A stretch of DNA of 64,000 bases, taken from the NCBI RefSeq assembly GCF_030864005.1, contig NZ_CP132976.1:1426001-1490000 (forward strand). The letters run 5' to 3'. Under the pieces are notes generated by a model, which was not told the origin of the DNA, searched no databases, and saw only the letters and a list, made by a program, of their open reading frames with translations. This document shows positions 8,696-17,097 of the stretch, in pieces (position 1 is the stretch's first letter; each line of letters starts with the position of its first letter). Source of the DNA: Achromobacter seleniivolatilans. GTDB taxonomy: Bacteria > Pseudomonadota > Gammaproteobacteria > Burkholderiales > Burkholderiaceae_B. Both the position numbers and the translations under genes were made by a program.

Positions 8696-9403
8696 ATGAC
8701 TTTGACTCCTATTGACCGCCATATGCTGCAACGTGAGCATGCGGCTCTGCTTGCAGCCTACGGCCAGGCGCAAGCGCATTGCAGCCAGTTGCTCAGTGCC
8801 CAGGCGGCGCGGATTCTGCATCTGGAAGGCGAGGCCATGCGTTTACGCGCTGCGGTTATCCAGCGGGATACGGCGTTGGCGTGGGCACGGGAGGACCATC
8901 GTGCGTTGGAGGGGGCCATTCCCGGCCTGCCCAAACGAGTAGCTTTGGCGCGCCGGGTGACGCAATTGATGGAACGTGTGCAGGCGCTGATGCGCGAACG
9001 GTTGGCCTGGCAGGACCGCGCCAGCCAGGCGCGCGCCCGTCCACTCGAACCCGTGGCCGGCCTGACGGCCGAACCGCGCGGCGTCGCAGCTATCGCGTTG
9101 CGCGAAAAATCAGTGCTGTGCGTGGGCGAAGACGCCATGGCGCTGATGTTGACGCGCAAGGTCGTGGAGTTGGCGGGAGGGCGCTATCTGGGTCACAGCG
9201 GCGGTGAAGAGGCCGGCGGCGCGACATTGGAAGATAGTCTGGTTGAAGCGGATCTGGTGATCTGCCAGACGGGCTGCGTCAGTCATGGGGCCTATTGGCG
9301 CGTGAAAGACCATTGCACGCGGACGGGCAAGCAATGCGTGCTGGTCGACAAGCCGGAAGCCCTCTCCGCGCTGCGGGAAGATCGGTTGCGTCAGGTTACT
9401 TAG
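8696..9403 (+). CDS. DUF2325 domain-containing protein
   Basis: A 235-residue cytoplasmic protein. The first half is a long helical region with heptad-like spacing (residues about 1-120, many Leu/Ala/Arg). The DUF2325 domain is C-terminal: VLCVGEDAMALMLTRKVVELAGGRYLGH, then EADLVICQTGCVSHGAYWRVKDHCTRTGKQCVL with the conserved Cys and His. The function of DUF2325 is not established; it resembles a small Rossmann-like sensor. The Fur-like sequence just upstream suggests iron control. It precedes the hybrid kinase gene by 57 bases in the same direction, so co-transcription is possible. Confidence 0.8.
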   Translation: MTLTPIDRHMLQREHAALLAAYGQAQAHCSQLLSAQAARILHLEGEAMRLRAAVIQRDTALAWAREDHRALEGAIPGLPKRVALARRVTQLMERVQALMRERLAWQDRASQARARPLEPVAGLTAEPRGVAAIALREKSVLCVGEDAMALMLTRKVVELAGGRYLGHSGGEEAGGATLEDSLVEADLVICQTGCVSHGAYWRVKDHCTRTGKQCVLVDKPEALSALREDRLRQVT

Positions 9404-9460
9404 CGTTTCGGTTCAGACCCGTGCGCAGGCCATACAGTCAGGATTGGCAAAGGGACCAAT

Positions 9461-12400
9461 ATGCTGACCAAAAAAGACCGTGTGGCTCATCCTTGGACGG
9501 ACACGCTTGCCCGGCTCGAAGATGAACGAATCATGTTGCAGCGCATCGCTGCAGGCGTGCCGCTGGCGCAGGTGCTGGAACACATGTTGTTCGCCATCGA
9601 GGCTCAGTCCAGCGTGACATTGCGCGCGTCCATTGCGCTGATTGACGGCACCGGCGCATTCCTTATTCACGGTGCGGCGCCCAGTCTGCCTCCAGGCTTC
9701 AATGCCGCGGTGGAACGTGCGCCCATTGGCCCGCACATGGCGTCCTGGGGCGCGGCGGCCTACACCGGCACCCCGATCTATGTGGACGATATTGCGCTGC
9801 ATCCGGACTGGGAGCGATGGCGCGATATCGCGCTGTCTCATGGGCTGCGCGCGTGCTGGTCGACACCGATCAAGGCGCCTGACGGACGCGTGCTGGGGGT
9901 GTTTTCCAACTACTACGAGACGGTGCGCCACCCGTCGGCAAACGATATCGAAGCAATTGCGCTGGTAACGCGCAGCGCGGCTTTGGCCATCGAGCGCCAC
10001 CTGACCGAATCGGCATTGCGCCAGAGCGGTGAGCGGTGGAGGGCGATGTTCGACGGCATGCAGGAAGCGTTCTTCCTGAGCGAGGCGCTGCGCAACGAAG
10101 ACGGCCGCATCGTGGATTTCCGCTTTCTTGAGGTCAACCCCGCCTTTGAGCGCCAAAGCGGCATGAAAGAAGGAGACACGCTGGGTCATACCCTGCGCGA
10201 AATGATACCTGGCGTTCCGAGCCAGATCATGGAAGCCTTTGCGCAAGTCGTCGAAACCGGCGAATCAACCCAATTCGAATTCGCGGTGCCATCCCCCAAA
10301 GAAGCTTGGTATGAAGCCCGCGCCCGCAAGAGCGGTGATGACCGGATGATGGCGCTGTTTCTTGACGTGACCGCGCGCAAGACAGCCGAGTCGGAATTAT
10401 GGGAAGGGCAGCATCGCAAGAATTTCCTGCTGGCGCTGGGCGACCGCATGCGGGAACTGCATTATCAGTCCGACATCGAGCAGACGGCGTGCGAAGGCTT
10501 GGGCCAGCAGCTGGCGCTGGGCCTTGTGGCGGTGCTGGATTGGCCAGGTGATGGACAGGCGCCGGTCTTGTCGACGTGTTGGCGGTCAGAGGCTGACCGG
10601 GCTGCCCATGAGCCCCTGAATCCGGCACTGTTGGGCGATGAGTTCCAGTCCGCGTTGCGTAAAGGCCGGACGGCCTATCTGCCCCCGATGCTGGCAGAGC
10701 AGGGCGGAGAGACGTGGCCCTCTGCGATTGTGGTGCCCATGCGACGTTGGGGCCGCCAGGAGGGGACGCTGCTGGTTCGCCCCTTGGTCAACAGCCGGCT
10801 CAAAGCGCCCGACATCGCATTCATTGAAGAAGTGGCCGAACGCCTGTGCGATGCCGTCGAACGGTCGCAATACTCACGCACGCTGGAGCAACGCGTAGAG
10901 AACGCGATTGCAGAGCGGGACCGCATCTGGCGGTTGTCGCCGGAATTGCTTGCCGTTGTGGATCGGCAAGAGCGGTTTGTCAGCGTCAATCCCGCCGTAC
11001 GCCCCATACTGGGGTGGACACCGGAGCAGTTTCTGTCGTTGCGCTTATCTGAACTGATACACCCGGATGATCTTGAGACGACGCGGCACGCGATAGCGCA
11101 GGCTTCGCGCGCTGATCCTGCGCAAGCGGTGAGGCATTTGGAGAACCGGCTGCAAAAGCGCGACGGCGGCTACAGCTGGATCACGTGGAGCATGTCCTGG
11201 TCGCAAGACAGCCTGTACATGACCGGCCGCGACGATTCTGATTTGAAAGCGCAGGCAGAGACGTTGCGCGATACCGAATTTGCGCTACGCCAGTCGCAGA
11301 AAATGGAAGCGGTAGGGCGATTGACCGGCGGGATCGCGCATGATTTCAACAATATGCTCCAGGGCATTACTGGCGCGTTGTATCTGATCCGGCGCAAGTT
11401 GGCAGGGGGCACGCCAGACGAGGCAGAGCGCTTTATCAATGTGGCGATGGATTCCGCCAACCGGGCAGCGCACCTGACCCAACGCTTGTTGACGTTTTCG
11501 CGGCGCCAACCGATCGATCCCAAGCCATTCAGCGTGGCCAACACCCTGCAATCCATGGCCGATCTGTTCCATCGCTATACCGGCGAGCGCGTGCATTTGC
11601 TGTTCGACCTGGAGCCCGATCTGTGGACGGTGCGTTGTGACAAGAACCAGTTTGAAAATGCGTTGCTGAACCTGGTGATCAACGCGTGTGACGCCATGCC
11701 CGACGGGGGCGAGTTGAAGGTGGCGGCGGTGAACGCACGCCCGGACGAGAACTTGCTGCGCCAGTTTCCTGGCATTTCCACCGGCCCGTTTGTAGAGGTC
11801 TCGGTCACGGACGCGGGCTGCGGCATGTCGGCCGACGTGCTGGCTCATGCCTTCGACCCGTTCTTTACTACCAAACCCCTGGGCGAAGGCACGGGCTTGG
11901 GACTGTCGATGATCTATGGCTTTGCCAAGCAGGCCAGAGGCATGGCGACACTGGAAAGCACAGTGGGCGTGGGTACGGTTGTGAAGCTGTATTTGCCGCG
12001 CTACGACGGAGCGCCGGACAGCGCGCAGCATCAAGAGCCGGCCTCGCTCCGGCCGTCCGAGGGATCTCGTCCTGCGGTAGTTGTGCTTGTGGAAGACGAC
12101 CGCAATGTGCGTGACATGGTGTGCGAATCACTGACGGAACTGGGTATGCAAGTGTTGACGGCTGCCGATGGTGTAGCGGGACTGGAGCTGGTGCTGGCTA
12201 CGCGCGGTATTGATCTGCTGGTGACAGACGTGGGCTTGCCTGGCCTGAACGGGCGTCAACTGGCAGACGCTGCGCGCGCGGCGCATCCGGGCCTGAAAGT
12301 GCTGATGATGACGGGTTACGCGGAGAGCGCGGCACGCGACCAGGGGTTTCTGGAATTGGGCATGGAATTGATCGTAAAACCCTTTTCGCTGGATGTGCTT

Positions 12401-12466
12401 GGCGAGCGCGTACAGCGCATGTTGATCGACGTGATGCCGGACGGAGGCGGATCGGCGCCCAGATAG
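9461..12466 (+). CDS. Hybrid sensor histidine kinase (GAF-PAS-GAF-PAS-HisKA-HATPase-REC)
   Basis: A 1001-residue soluble hybrid kinase; I see no membrane segment. The order of domains is: GAF (about 20-185, ending SNYYETVRHPS), PAS (about 190-310, FRFLEVNPAFERQSGM), a second GAF-like region (about 320-470), PAS (about 485-610, VSVNPAVRPILGWTPEQFL), HisKA with phospho-acceptor His627 in GGIAHDFNNML, HATPase (NLVINACDAMPDGG, DAGCGMS, FDPFFTTKPLGEGTGLGLS) and a C-terminal receiver with Asp923 (LLVTDVGLPGLNG). The HDFNN form of the H-box is typical of soluble hybrid kinases. No response regulator gene adjoins it. RBS AAAGGGA precedes the ATG. The signal is unknown. Confidence 0.9.
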   Translation: MLTKKDRVAHPWTDTLARLEDERIMLQRIAAGVPLAQVLEHMLFAIEAQSSVTLRASIALIDGTGAFLIHGAAPSLPPGFNAAVERAPIGPHMASWGAAAYTGTPIYVDDIALHPDWERWRDIALSHGLRACWSTPIKAPDGRVLGVFSNYYETVRHPSANDIEAIALVTRSAALAIERHLTESALRQSGERWRAMFDGMQEAFFLSEALRNEDGRIVDFRFLEVNPAFERQSGMKEGDTLGHTLREMIPGVPSQIMEAFAQVVETGESTQFEFAVPSPKEAWYEARARKSGDDRMMALFLDVTARKTAESELWEGQHRKNFLLALGDRMRELHYQSDIEQTACEGLGQQLALGLVAVLDWPGDGQAPVLSTCWRSEADRAAHEPLNPALLGDEFQSALRKGRTAYLPPMLAEQGGETWPSAIVVPMRRWGRQEGTLLVRPLVNSRLKAPDIAFIEEVAERLCDAVERSQYSRTLEQRVENAIAERDRIWRLSPELLAVVDRQERFVSVNPAVRPILGWTPEQFLSLRLSELIHPDDLETTRHAIAQASRADPAQAVRHLENRLQKRDGGYSWITWSMSWSQDSLYMTGRDDSDLKAQAETLRDTEFALRQSQKMEAVGRLTGGIAHDFNNMLQGITGALYLIRRKLAGGTPDEAERFINVAMDSANRAAHLTQRLLTFSRRQPIDPKPFSVANTLQSMADLFHRYTGERVHLLFDLEPDLWTVRCDKNQFENALLNLVINACDAMPDGGELKVAAVNARPDENLLRQFPGISTGPFVEVSVTDAGCGMSADVLAHAFDPFFTTKPLGEGTGLGLSMIYGFAKQARGMATLESTVGVGTVVKLYLPRYDGAPDSAQHQEPASLRPSEGSRPAVVVLVEDDRNVRDMVCESLTELGMQVLTAADGVAGLELVLATRGIDLLVTDVGLPGLNGRQLADAARAAHPGLKVLMMTGYAESAARDQGFLELGMELIVKPFSLDVLGERVQRMLIDVMPDGGGSAPR

Positions 12467-12566
12467 CGCAATGGGCGGGTGCCAGTGTTGCAAACACAGG
12501 TAAAAAATACCCGTTCATATAATCTGCATTCACGTCCGCCACCGGCATGCCATCAGAAAGGACTTT

Positions 12567-12582
12567 GGGCACGGGCCTTGCT
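12567..12582 (+). promoter_or_regulatory. Sigma-54 (-24/-12) promoter
   Basis: GGGCACGGGCCTTGCT has GG at 12568-12569 and GC at 12580-12581 with 10 bases between. It differs from consensus only at the first base. Predicted start is near 12593, 25 bases before the ATG at 12618. ACAGGTAAA lies at 12496-12504, about 64 bases upstream. Confidence 0.75.
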
Positions 12583-12617
12583 TATAGGTGTATGTAATTC
12601 AACCTAGGAGCCTGACT

Positions 12618-12971
12618 ATGAAAAACCGTGCCATGACTTGCGCGTTTGTGTTGGTGACTGGACTGGCGGCTGCCGGCTCGGCGATGGCCCAATCGGCTGC
12701 CCCCACCACGCCCACTAACACACCGAACGATTCGACGGCGGCCCAACCCAATCGAGCCCTGCCGGCAGGCCAGATGGCCCCAGCGCCCAACGCGACGCCT
12801 TCCACGGGTACGACGCCGGCTGCAACGCATAGCGGCACAATGTCGTCGGGCAAGAAGCACGCCGACGAAACGCCGAAGCGCCCTCGCGAAGCCAACGATA
12901 ATGTGCCGCGTACACCGGCAGCTGGCGCAGCGCCTCCCCCGGGATATCCGAACTCGGGCGGCTCGAAGTAA
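12618..12971 (+). CDS. Secreted low-complexity protein
   Basis: A 117-residue protein with a clear Sec signal peptide (MKNRAMTCAFVLVTGLAAAGSAMA, cut before QS). The rest is a disordered tail dominated by Ala, Pro, Thr, Asn and Ser with a charged patch (KKHADETPKRPREAND). I recognise no domain. TAGGAG eight bases before the ATG fixes the start. A near-perfect sigma-54 promoter lies 25 bases upstream and a strong terminator follows, so it is a single-gene transcript. Its layout resembles the gene at 39485-39904, which also has a sigma-54 promoter. Confidence 0.8.
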   Translation: MKNRAMTCAFVLVTGLAAAGSAMAQSAAPTTPTNTPNDSTAAQPNRALPAGQMAPAPNATPSTGTTPAATHSGTMSSGKKHADETPKRPREANDNVPRTPAAGAAPPPGYPNSGGSK

Positions 12972-13049
12972 TGACGTAGCGGGTGTGGTAAAGCCTTCTC
13001 TTCGGACGATGCGTGTCCGTTAAGCAATGGCGAAGCCACACCGATTAGA

Positions 13050-13080
13050 AAGGGGACTCGTTAAAAGAGTCCCCTTTTTC
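13050..13080 (+). terminator. Rho-independent terminator
   Basis: AAGGGGACTC (13050-13059), a 7-base loop, then GAGTCCCCTT (13067-13076) running into TTTTTCTTTT. It ends the 12618-12971 transcript. The minus-strand side has only a short T run, so it is weaker for the convergent carbonic anhydrase gene. Confidence 0.9.
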
Positions 13081-13182
13081 TTTTCGATGCCTACTGCAAG
13101 ACACAGAAGGCAGGACTCAGGCCTGTTGGGCGCTGCCCGCCTGGACGGGGTGCGCTGGCCTTGGAACCCGTCTTGCCGGTTT

Positions 13183-13974
13183 TCAGTCTACGACCAAGCG
13201 CCCATTGAGCGGTTGCACAGGACGGTTGTTATGGTGCAGAACCGTTTCGAATCGTTTTATCTGCGCTTGGCTTAGGGTGACGGGCGTCTTCAGGACAATC
13301 CATGTCACCCCTTCAGAGCAGGGAGGCGTCGTGAGCGAACCGGCAAAGCGATAGTAGCCGTGTTGTTTGGGTAGGAGCGCATCGATTTCCACGGGTTCGT
13401 TCAAGTGCTTGTTCGCTCCAACAGCAGCCAGCGAATTCAGCATCACGTCGATCTGCTTGTTTTGCGCTCCGGCCTCGAACATTACGGCCATCACCAGCAA
13501 GTTGCCGTCCTTGTCAGCATGCACGAAGTGGCCTTCGAGCGGAAAGCTCTTGCCCTTGATCAGATTTTCGCTGGGGCTGTGGAAATGAAATTGCTTGAGG
13601 GCATAGCGTTCGCTGGCAAGTTGCAAATACCCGGAGTCGTTTGCCGGCGTAACTTGAATGGTATGACCGTTGTTGACCATGTCCTGGGAAGCGATGGCAT
13701 AGTGAATATCCAGGGGTTCGAGCGAAGTCGTGTACGTGTGCTCGATATCTACTGGCGACTGATTCTTGCCGATTTTGCAGCCAGCATACTCTGGGCTCAA
13801 TTCGCTCCACTTTTCTGGTCTGATGTCTCCTTCATAGCCCCAGTGGGGACTTGAAGCGGAAGGTGCTGAATGGGATTGGTCAAGAGGGAGGGGCGATTCC
13901 GCGTATGCGGCGCCTGATGAGGCCAATGACATCGCGAAAGCTATGCCAAGATGCCTGAGTTTTAGATGCATCAT
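13183..13974 (-). CDS. cah: Alpha-class carbonic anhydrase, periplasmic
   Basis: This zinc enzyme hydrates CO2 to bicarbonate, probably in the periplasm. The 263-residue protein has a signal peptide (HLGIAFAMSLASSGAAYA), then the alpha-class landmarks: HWGYEG, NQSPVDI, the zinc histidines in QFHFHSPSEN and GHFVHAD, SLTTPPCSEGVTW and NNRPVQPLNGR. Length is typical of bacterial enzymes. The start is uncertain: I use the first of two ATGs (13974, 13971), which begins a plausible signal peptide, but no Shine-Dalgarno is visible. In-frame ATGs lie further upstream. Two 60-base lines that I counted are each about 55% GC, clearly below the neighbours, so it may have been acquired by transfer. Confidence 0.92.
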   Translation of the reverse strand: MMHLKLRHLGIAFAMSLASSGAAYAESPLPLDQSHSAPSASSPHWGYEGDIRPEKWSELSPEYAGCKIGKNQSPVDIEHTYTTSLEPLDIHYAIASQDMVNNGHTIQVTPANDSGYLQLASERYALKQFHFHSPSENLIKGKSFPLEGHFVHADKDGNLLVMAVMFEAGAQNKQIDVMLNSLAAVGANKHLNEPVEIDALLPKQHGYYRFAGSLTTPPCSEGVTWIVLKTPVTLSQAQIKRFETVLHHNNRPVQPLNGRLVVD

Positions 13975-14281
13975 CGTGATTGAATTTGAGTAGACCCTGT
14001 GGGCATGAGACTTCATGCCCATGCAGTGTGAATACACAACTGCGCCTCAAATCTTTCTCTACTCATTGCTCGCTGACCATCAGACTGGTCCGAAAAAATT
14101 CAATGTCACGCAAAAAACTATCGCCCCCTGCATTAGCCATATTGAATGGCGAGCACAGCCAGCGTCGCTCCACGGCGGTTTGAAACCGGCTGCCTATGCA
14201 CGTGGCATGACTCGCGACGACGACGCGGCCGTTCGGGGAACCCCCCGCAACCGGGCGGGCAGGATGCCCGCGCGGAAACGC
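13975..14281. other. Intergenic region upstream of cah and downstream of rpoN
   Basis: No gene is supported in these 307 bases. The half next to cah is AT-rich. It holds a perfect inverted repeat, GGGCATGA (14001-14008) and TCATGCCC (14013-14020), 27 bases before the cah ATG, and GTGT/ACAC arms at 14026-14037. These may be an operator or a leader hairpin. No clear -35/-10 pair or -24/-12 site was found for cah. Confidence 0.45.
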
Positions 14282-15742
14282 TCAATGCTGGCGGCGCAAC
14301 TCGGCGGGCGGCACGCGCAACTGGCCGCGATACTTCGATACCGTGCGCCGCGCCAGCAAAATGCCGCTGGCCGCCAACTGCTGCGTCAGCGTCACGTCGG
14401 ACAAAGGCATGGCGGGATCTTCAGCGTCAACCATTTCCTTGATCAGAGCGCGCACGGCCGCGGCCGAACATGAGCCGCCCGATTCGGTGGCGAGCTCGCG
14501 GGAAAAGAAATGCCTGAACTCGAAGACGCCACGCGGGGTCACCATGTATTTGCCTACCGTTGCTCGTGACACCGTGGATTCGTGCATGTCCAGGTCATCG
14601 GCCACTTCACGCAGCATCAAGGGCCGCAGGGCGACTTCGCCGTACTCAAAGAAGGTCTGTTGCCGTTTGACGATTGCTTCGGCTACGCGTTGAATGGTGG
14701 TGTAGCGCTGTTCAACGTTGCGCACCAGCCAGCGGGCTTCTTGCAGTTCCTGCGCCATTGGGCTGCGGTCATCCAGGCGAGAGCGCCGGAAAAGATCCGC
14801 GTAAGTGCGATGCAGCCGCGCTTGCGGCATGGCGTGCCGATTGGGCAGCACGCGCCAGCGGGAATGCCATTTGTCTACAAACACATCGGGCACGACGTAG
14901 ACGGGCGCATCTGCGCTATAGCGGCCGCCCGGCTTTGGGTCCAGGCTGCGGATCAGCGCGCAGGCGTCGCGCAGAGCGTCGTCCGAACATTCGAGCAAGC
15001 GGCGCAGGCCCACGCAATCGTTTTTACCCAAGCGATCCAGATGTTCATGCACGACTCGCAATGCCAGGTCGCGTATGTCGGGCTCGACGTCGCGCGCCGC
15101 GGCCAACTGCAAGGACAGGCATTCGGTCAGGTCGCGGGCGCCCAGGCCGGGCGCATCCAGCTGCTGGACAAGGCGCAAGGCCGCCATCCATTCACCCTCG
15201 TCGGGCGCAGGGCTGAACTCCGGACGGCCGGTGTCGCACAGGCTGGTCAACGGCGTGCGAAGGTAGCCGTCGTCGTCCAAAGCGTCAATGATGTATTCGG
15301 CCAGCAGCCGGTCACGGGGTTCGAGATGGTAGTTGCCCAAGTCCAGGGACAGGCGCTCGCGCATGGACACGGACGCGCTGGCCCACTGGCCCAGATCCTT
15401 GCCATCCCCACCGGTCGAGGATTGCGTTGGGTAGTCGCCCGAATAGGTTGGGGCGTCAGGCGGCGCGTCATCCGCGTCGGAATCCGATGCGGCCGTGGCG
15501 GTCCGTTCAGGCGCGGGTTCGGCAGTTTCGTTGGGGTTCGAACAATACTGGCCTATGGCGGCGGGCGCCGGCTCAGTGTCTTGCTCATCGCCATCTTCCA
15601 GGAAGGGATTGGTGGCCAGGGCATGCTCCACCGCAGTCGTGAACTCCAGCGCGGACATTTGAAGCAGCTTGACGGACTGCTGCAGCCGGGGAGCCAGCGT
15701 CATTTGCTGACGCAGGCGCAATTCTTGCGTAGGGTGGCCCAA
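14282..15742 (-). CDS. rpoN: RNA polymerase sigma-54 factor (RpoN paralogue)
   Basis: A 486-residue sigma-54. Region I at the N-terminus is Gln/Leu-rich and normal (LRLRQQMTLAPRLQQSVKLLQM). An acidic region II follows (about 45-125), then the core-binding region, the HTH (MLREVADDLDMHESTVSRAT) and the C-terminal RpoN box, here ARRTVSKYRG where ARRTVAKYRE is usual. The start is a TTG at 15742 preceded by AGGAG at the right distance. The usual betaproteobacterial neighbours of rpoN (lptB upstream, hpf and ptsN downstream) are absent; instead it follows a sigma-54 activator gene in the same direction. It is therefore probably a second rpoN copy. A consensus sigma-54 promoter precedes it, so it may activate itself. 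Confidence 0.92.
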   Translation of the reverse strand: MGHPTQELRLRQQMTLAPRLQQSVKLLQMSALEFTTAVEHALATNPFLEDGDEQDTEPAPAAIGQYCSNPNETAEPAPERTATAASDSDADDAPPDAPTYSGDYPTQSSTGGDGKDLGQWASASVSMRERLSLDLGNYHLEPRDRLLAEYIIDALDDDGYLRTPLTSLCDTGRPEFSPAPDEGEWMAALRLVQQLDAPGLGARDLTECLSLQLAAARDVEPDIRDLALRVVHEHLDRLGKNDCVGLRRLLECSDDALRDACALIRSLDPKPGGRYSADAPVYVVPDVFVDKWHSRWRVLPNRHAMPQARLHRTYADLFRRSRLDDRSPMAQELQEARWLVRNVEQRYTTIQRVAEAIVKRQQTFFEYGEVALRPLMLREVADDLDMHESTVSRATVGKYMVTPRGVFEFRHFFSRELATESGGSCSAAAVRALIKEMVDAEDPAMPLSDVTLTQQLAASGILLARRTVSKYRGQLRVPPAELRRQH

Positions 15743-15792
15743 TCGAGTCTCCTGAATGGGGGCCGCCGAAGGGCGGCGTATCCTAGTACTGA

Positions 15793-15808
15793 AGCAAAGA
15801 TCGTGCCA
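15793..15808 (-). promoter_or_regulatory. Consensus sigma-54 promoter of rpoN
   Basis: Minus strand TGGCACGATCTTTGCT has GG at 15807-15806 and GC at 15795-15794 with 10 bases between: a full match to TGGCACG-N4-TTGCW. Predicted start is near 15782, 40 bases before the TTG start. The leader contains a stable hairpin, GCCGCC/GGCGGC with a CTTC loop (15762-15777), shortly before the AGGAG. Confidence 0.8.
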
Positions 15809-15885
15809 TGTTCGCCACCGGGCGGGGACGGCGGGATCACGTGCCCGCTGCCGCCCCAGTATTACAAGCGGGCGGTAAGAATGGC

Positions 15886-16887
15886 CTATTCAGGCATGCC
15901 ATCTTTCTCGTACACGTCCAGCCGGTTGTACAGCGTTTTCAGGCTGACCCCGAGCGTGTCAGCGGCCAGGCGCTTGTCGCCGTCATGATGGGCGAGCGTG
16001 GCCAGAATGAATTCACGCTGCGCCCGTCCCAGCGGCATGCCTACCGGAAAATTCAACGCCCCGTCCTGCACTTCGGCGCGGCGGCCGCTGCGGGCACGGA
16101 CTTGCAGGCACGTGTCCAATTGCTGGTCAGACAAAATGAATGCCCGCTGCACCACATTGCGTAATTCGCGGACGTTGCCGGGCCAGTCATGCAGCGCCAG
16201 CGTGTCCAGCATGTGTTTGGAAAATACCTTCTGCGTGCCGTGCTGCGCGTTCATGGTGTCCAAGAACCGCTGCGCAAGAATGAGTGCGTCGTCGGCGCGT
16301 TCCCGCAACGGGGGAACGCGTAGCGGGATCACCAATAAACGGTGCAGGAAATCCTGCCGCAGGCGTCCGTCGGTGACAGACGCTGCCGGATCACGATTGC
16401 TTGCGCAGATAATACGTACGTTGGCGCGCAGCAAATCAGATCCGCCAACGCGCTGGTATGTGCCTGCCTCGAGTACGCGCAGAAAGTGAACCTGCATGTC
16501 GGGCGGCATTTCCGTCACCTCGTCCAGAAACAAGGTGCCGCCGCTTGCGTACTCAAAGTAGCCGGCATTTTGCGCTACGGCGCCTGTGAAACTGCCTTTT
16601 TCATGGCCAAACAATTCGGCGTGGGCGAGTGTGCCGCTGATGGCGCCGCAGTTCACGGCAACAAACGGCTGCCCGCTGCGATCGCTGGCGTCGTGAATGG
16701 CGCGCGCCACAATTTCCTTGCCCGCGCCGCTTTCGCCAACAATGAATACGCTGGCGTCGGTGGCGGCGGCCAATTGCAATTGTGTCGCCAGTTTTTGCAT
16801 GACCGGAGACAGTCCGGTTGCATCCAGAAGAGTGGCGGGAGACGCTTGCGCATCGGCGCGCCCGGGGGAATTGGTGCGATTTGCCAT
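15886..16887 (-). CDS. Sigma-54 activator without receiver domain (AAA+ and Fis-type HTH)
   Basis: A 333-residue bacterial enhancer-binding protein. It starts with a short polar stretch and goes straight into the AAA+ domain (about 25-265): Walker A GESGAGKE, the sigma-54 contact loop as GSFTGA, Walker B GGTLFLDEV and the arginine-finger region. A Fis-type HTH closes it (RLAADTLGVSLKTLYNRL). With no receiver it belongs to the PspF/HrpS layout, so control must come from a partner protein or from expression level. The ATG at 16887 has GAGG at the proper distance; the frame stays open further upstream but that part overlaps the divergent regulator and is not protein-like. rpoN follows 143 bases downstream. 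Confidence 0.9.
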   Translation of the reverse strand: MANRTNSPGRADAQASPATLLDATGLSPVMQKLATQLQLAAATDASVFIVGESGAGKEIVARAIHDASDRSGQPFVAVNCGAISGTLAHAELFGHEKGSFTGAVAQNAGYFEYASGGTLFLDEVTEMPPDMQVHFLRVLEAGTYQRVGGSDLLRANVRIICASNRDPAASVTDGRLRQDFLHRLLVIPLRVPPLRERADDALILAQRFLDTMNAQHGTQKVFSKHMLDTLALHDWPGNVRELRNVVQRAFILSDQQLDTCLQVRARSGRRAEVQDGALNFPVGMPLGRAQREFILATLAHHDGDKRLAADTLGVSLKTLYNRLDVYEKDGMPE

Positions 16888-16983
16888 GCTGATACCTCGG
16901 CGCGCCATGAGCCTGCGCAACGGTTCCATGGTAGAGGGCTGATCGTCACAGGGATGCGACCAGTTGCAAGTATTCGAAAACTT

Positions 16984-17002
16984 TATTGGACGGTATCCAA
17001 TA
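16984..17002. promoter_or_regulatory. Palindrome between the two sigma-54 activators
   Basis: TATTGGA (16984-16990), 5-base spacer, TCCAATA (16996-17002): a perfect 7-base inverted repeat in the 210-base divergent region. A second inverted repeat, AGTGA (17023-17027) and TCACT (17034-17038), follows. Either could bind one of the flanking Fis-type activators. I see no -24/-12 site here. Confidence 0.5.
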
Positions 17003-17097
17003 TTTACGTCTATCCCCGCCAGAGTGATTATTCTCACTTTTGATCCGAGCGCGCGGCGATCCTGTCCAGGCTGCGCAACAGGTAACACGGAGATCGT

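Noticed and set aside
8079..8699. Plus-strand frame of 206 residues opposite the flhD-like gene
   Set aside because: Antisense shadow covering the divergent promoter region.
14582..15988. Long plus-strand open frame opposite rpoN
   Set aside because: Shadow of the rpoN reading frame; composition and lack of motifs do not suggest a protein.
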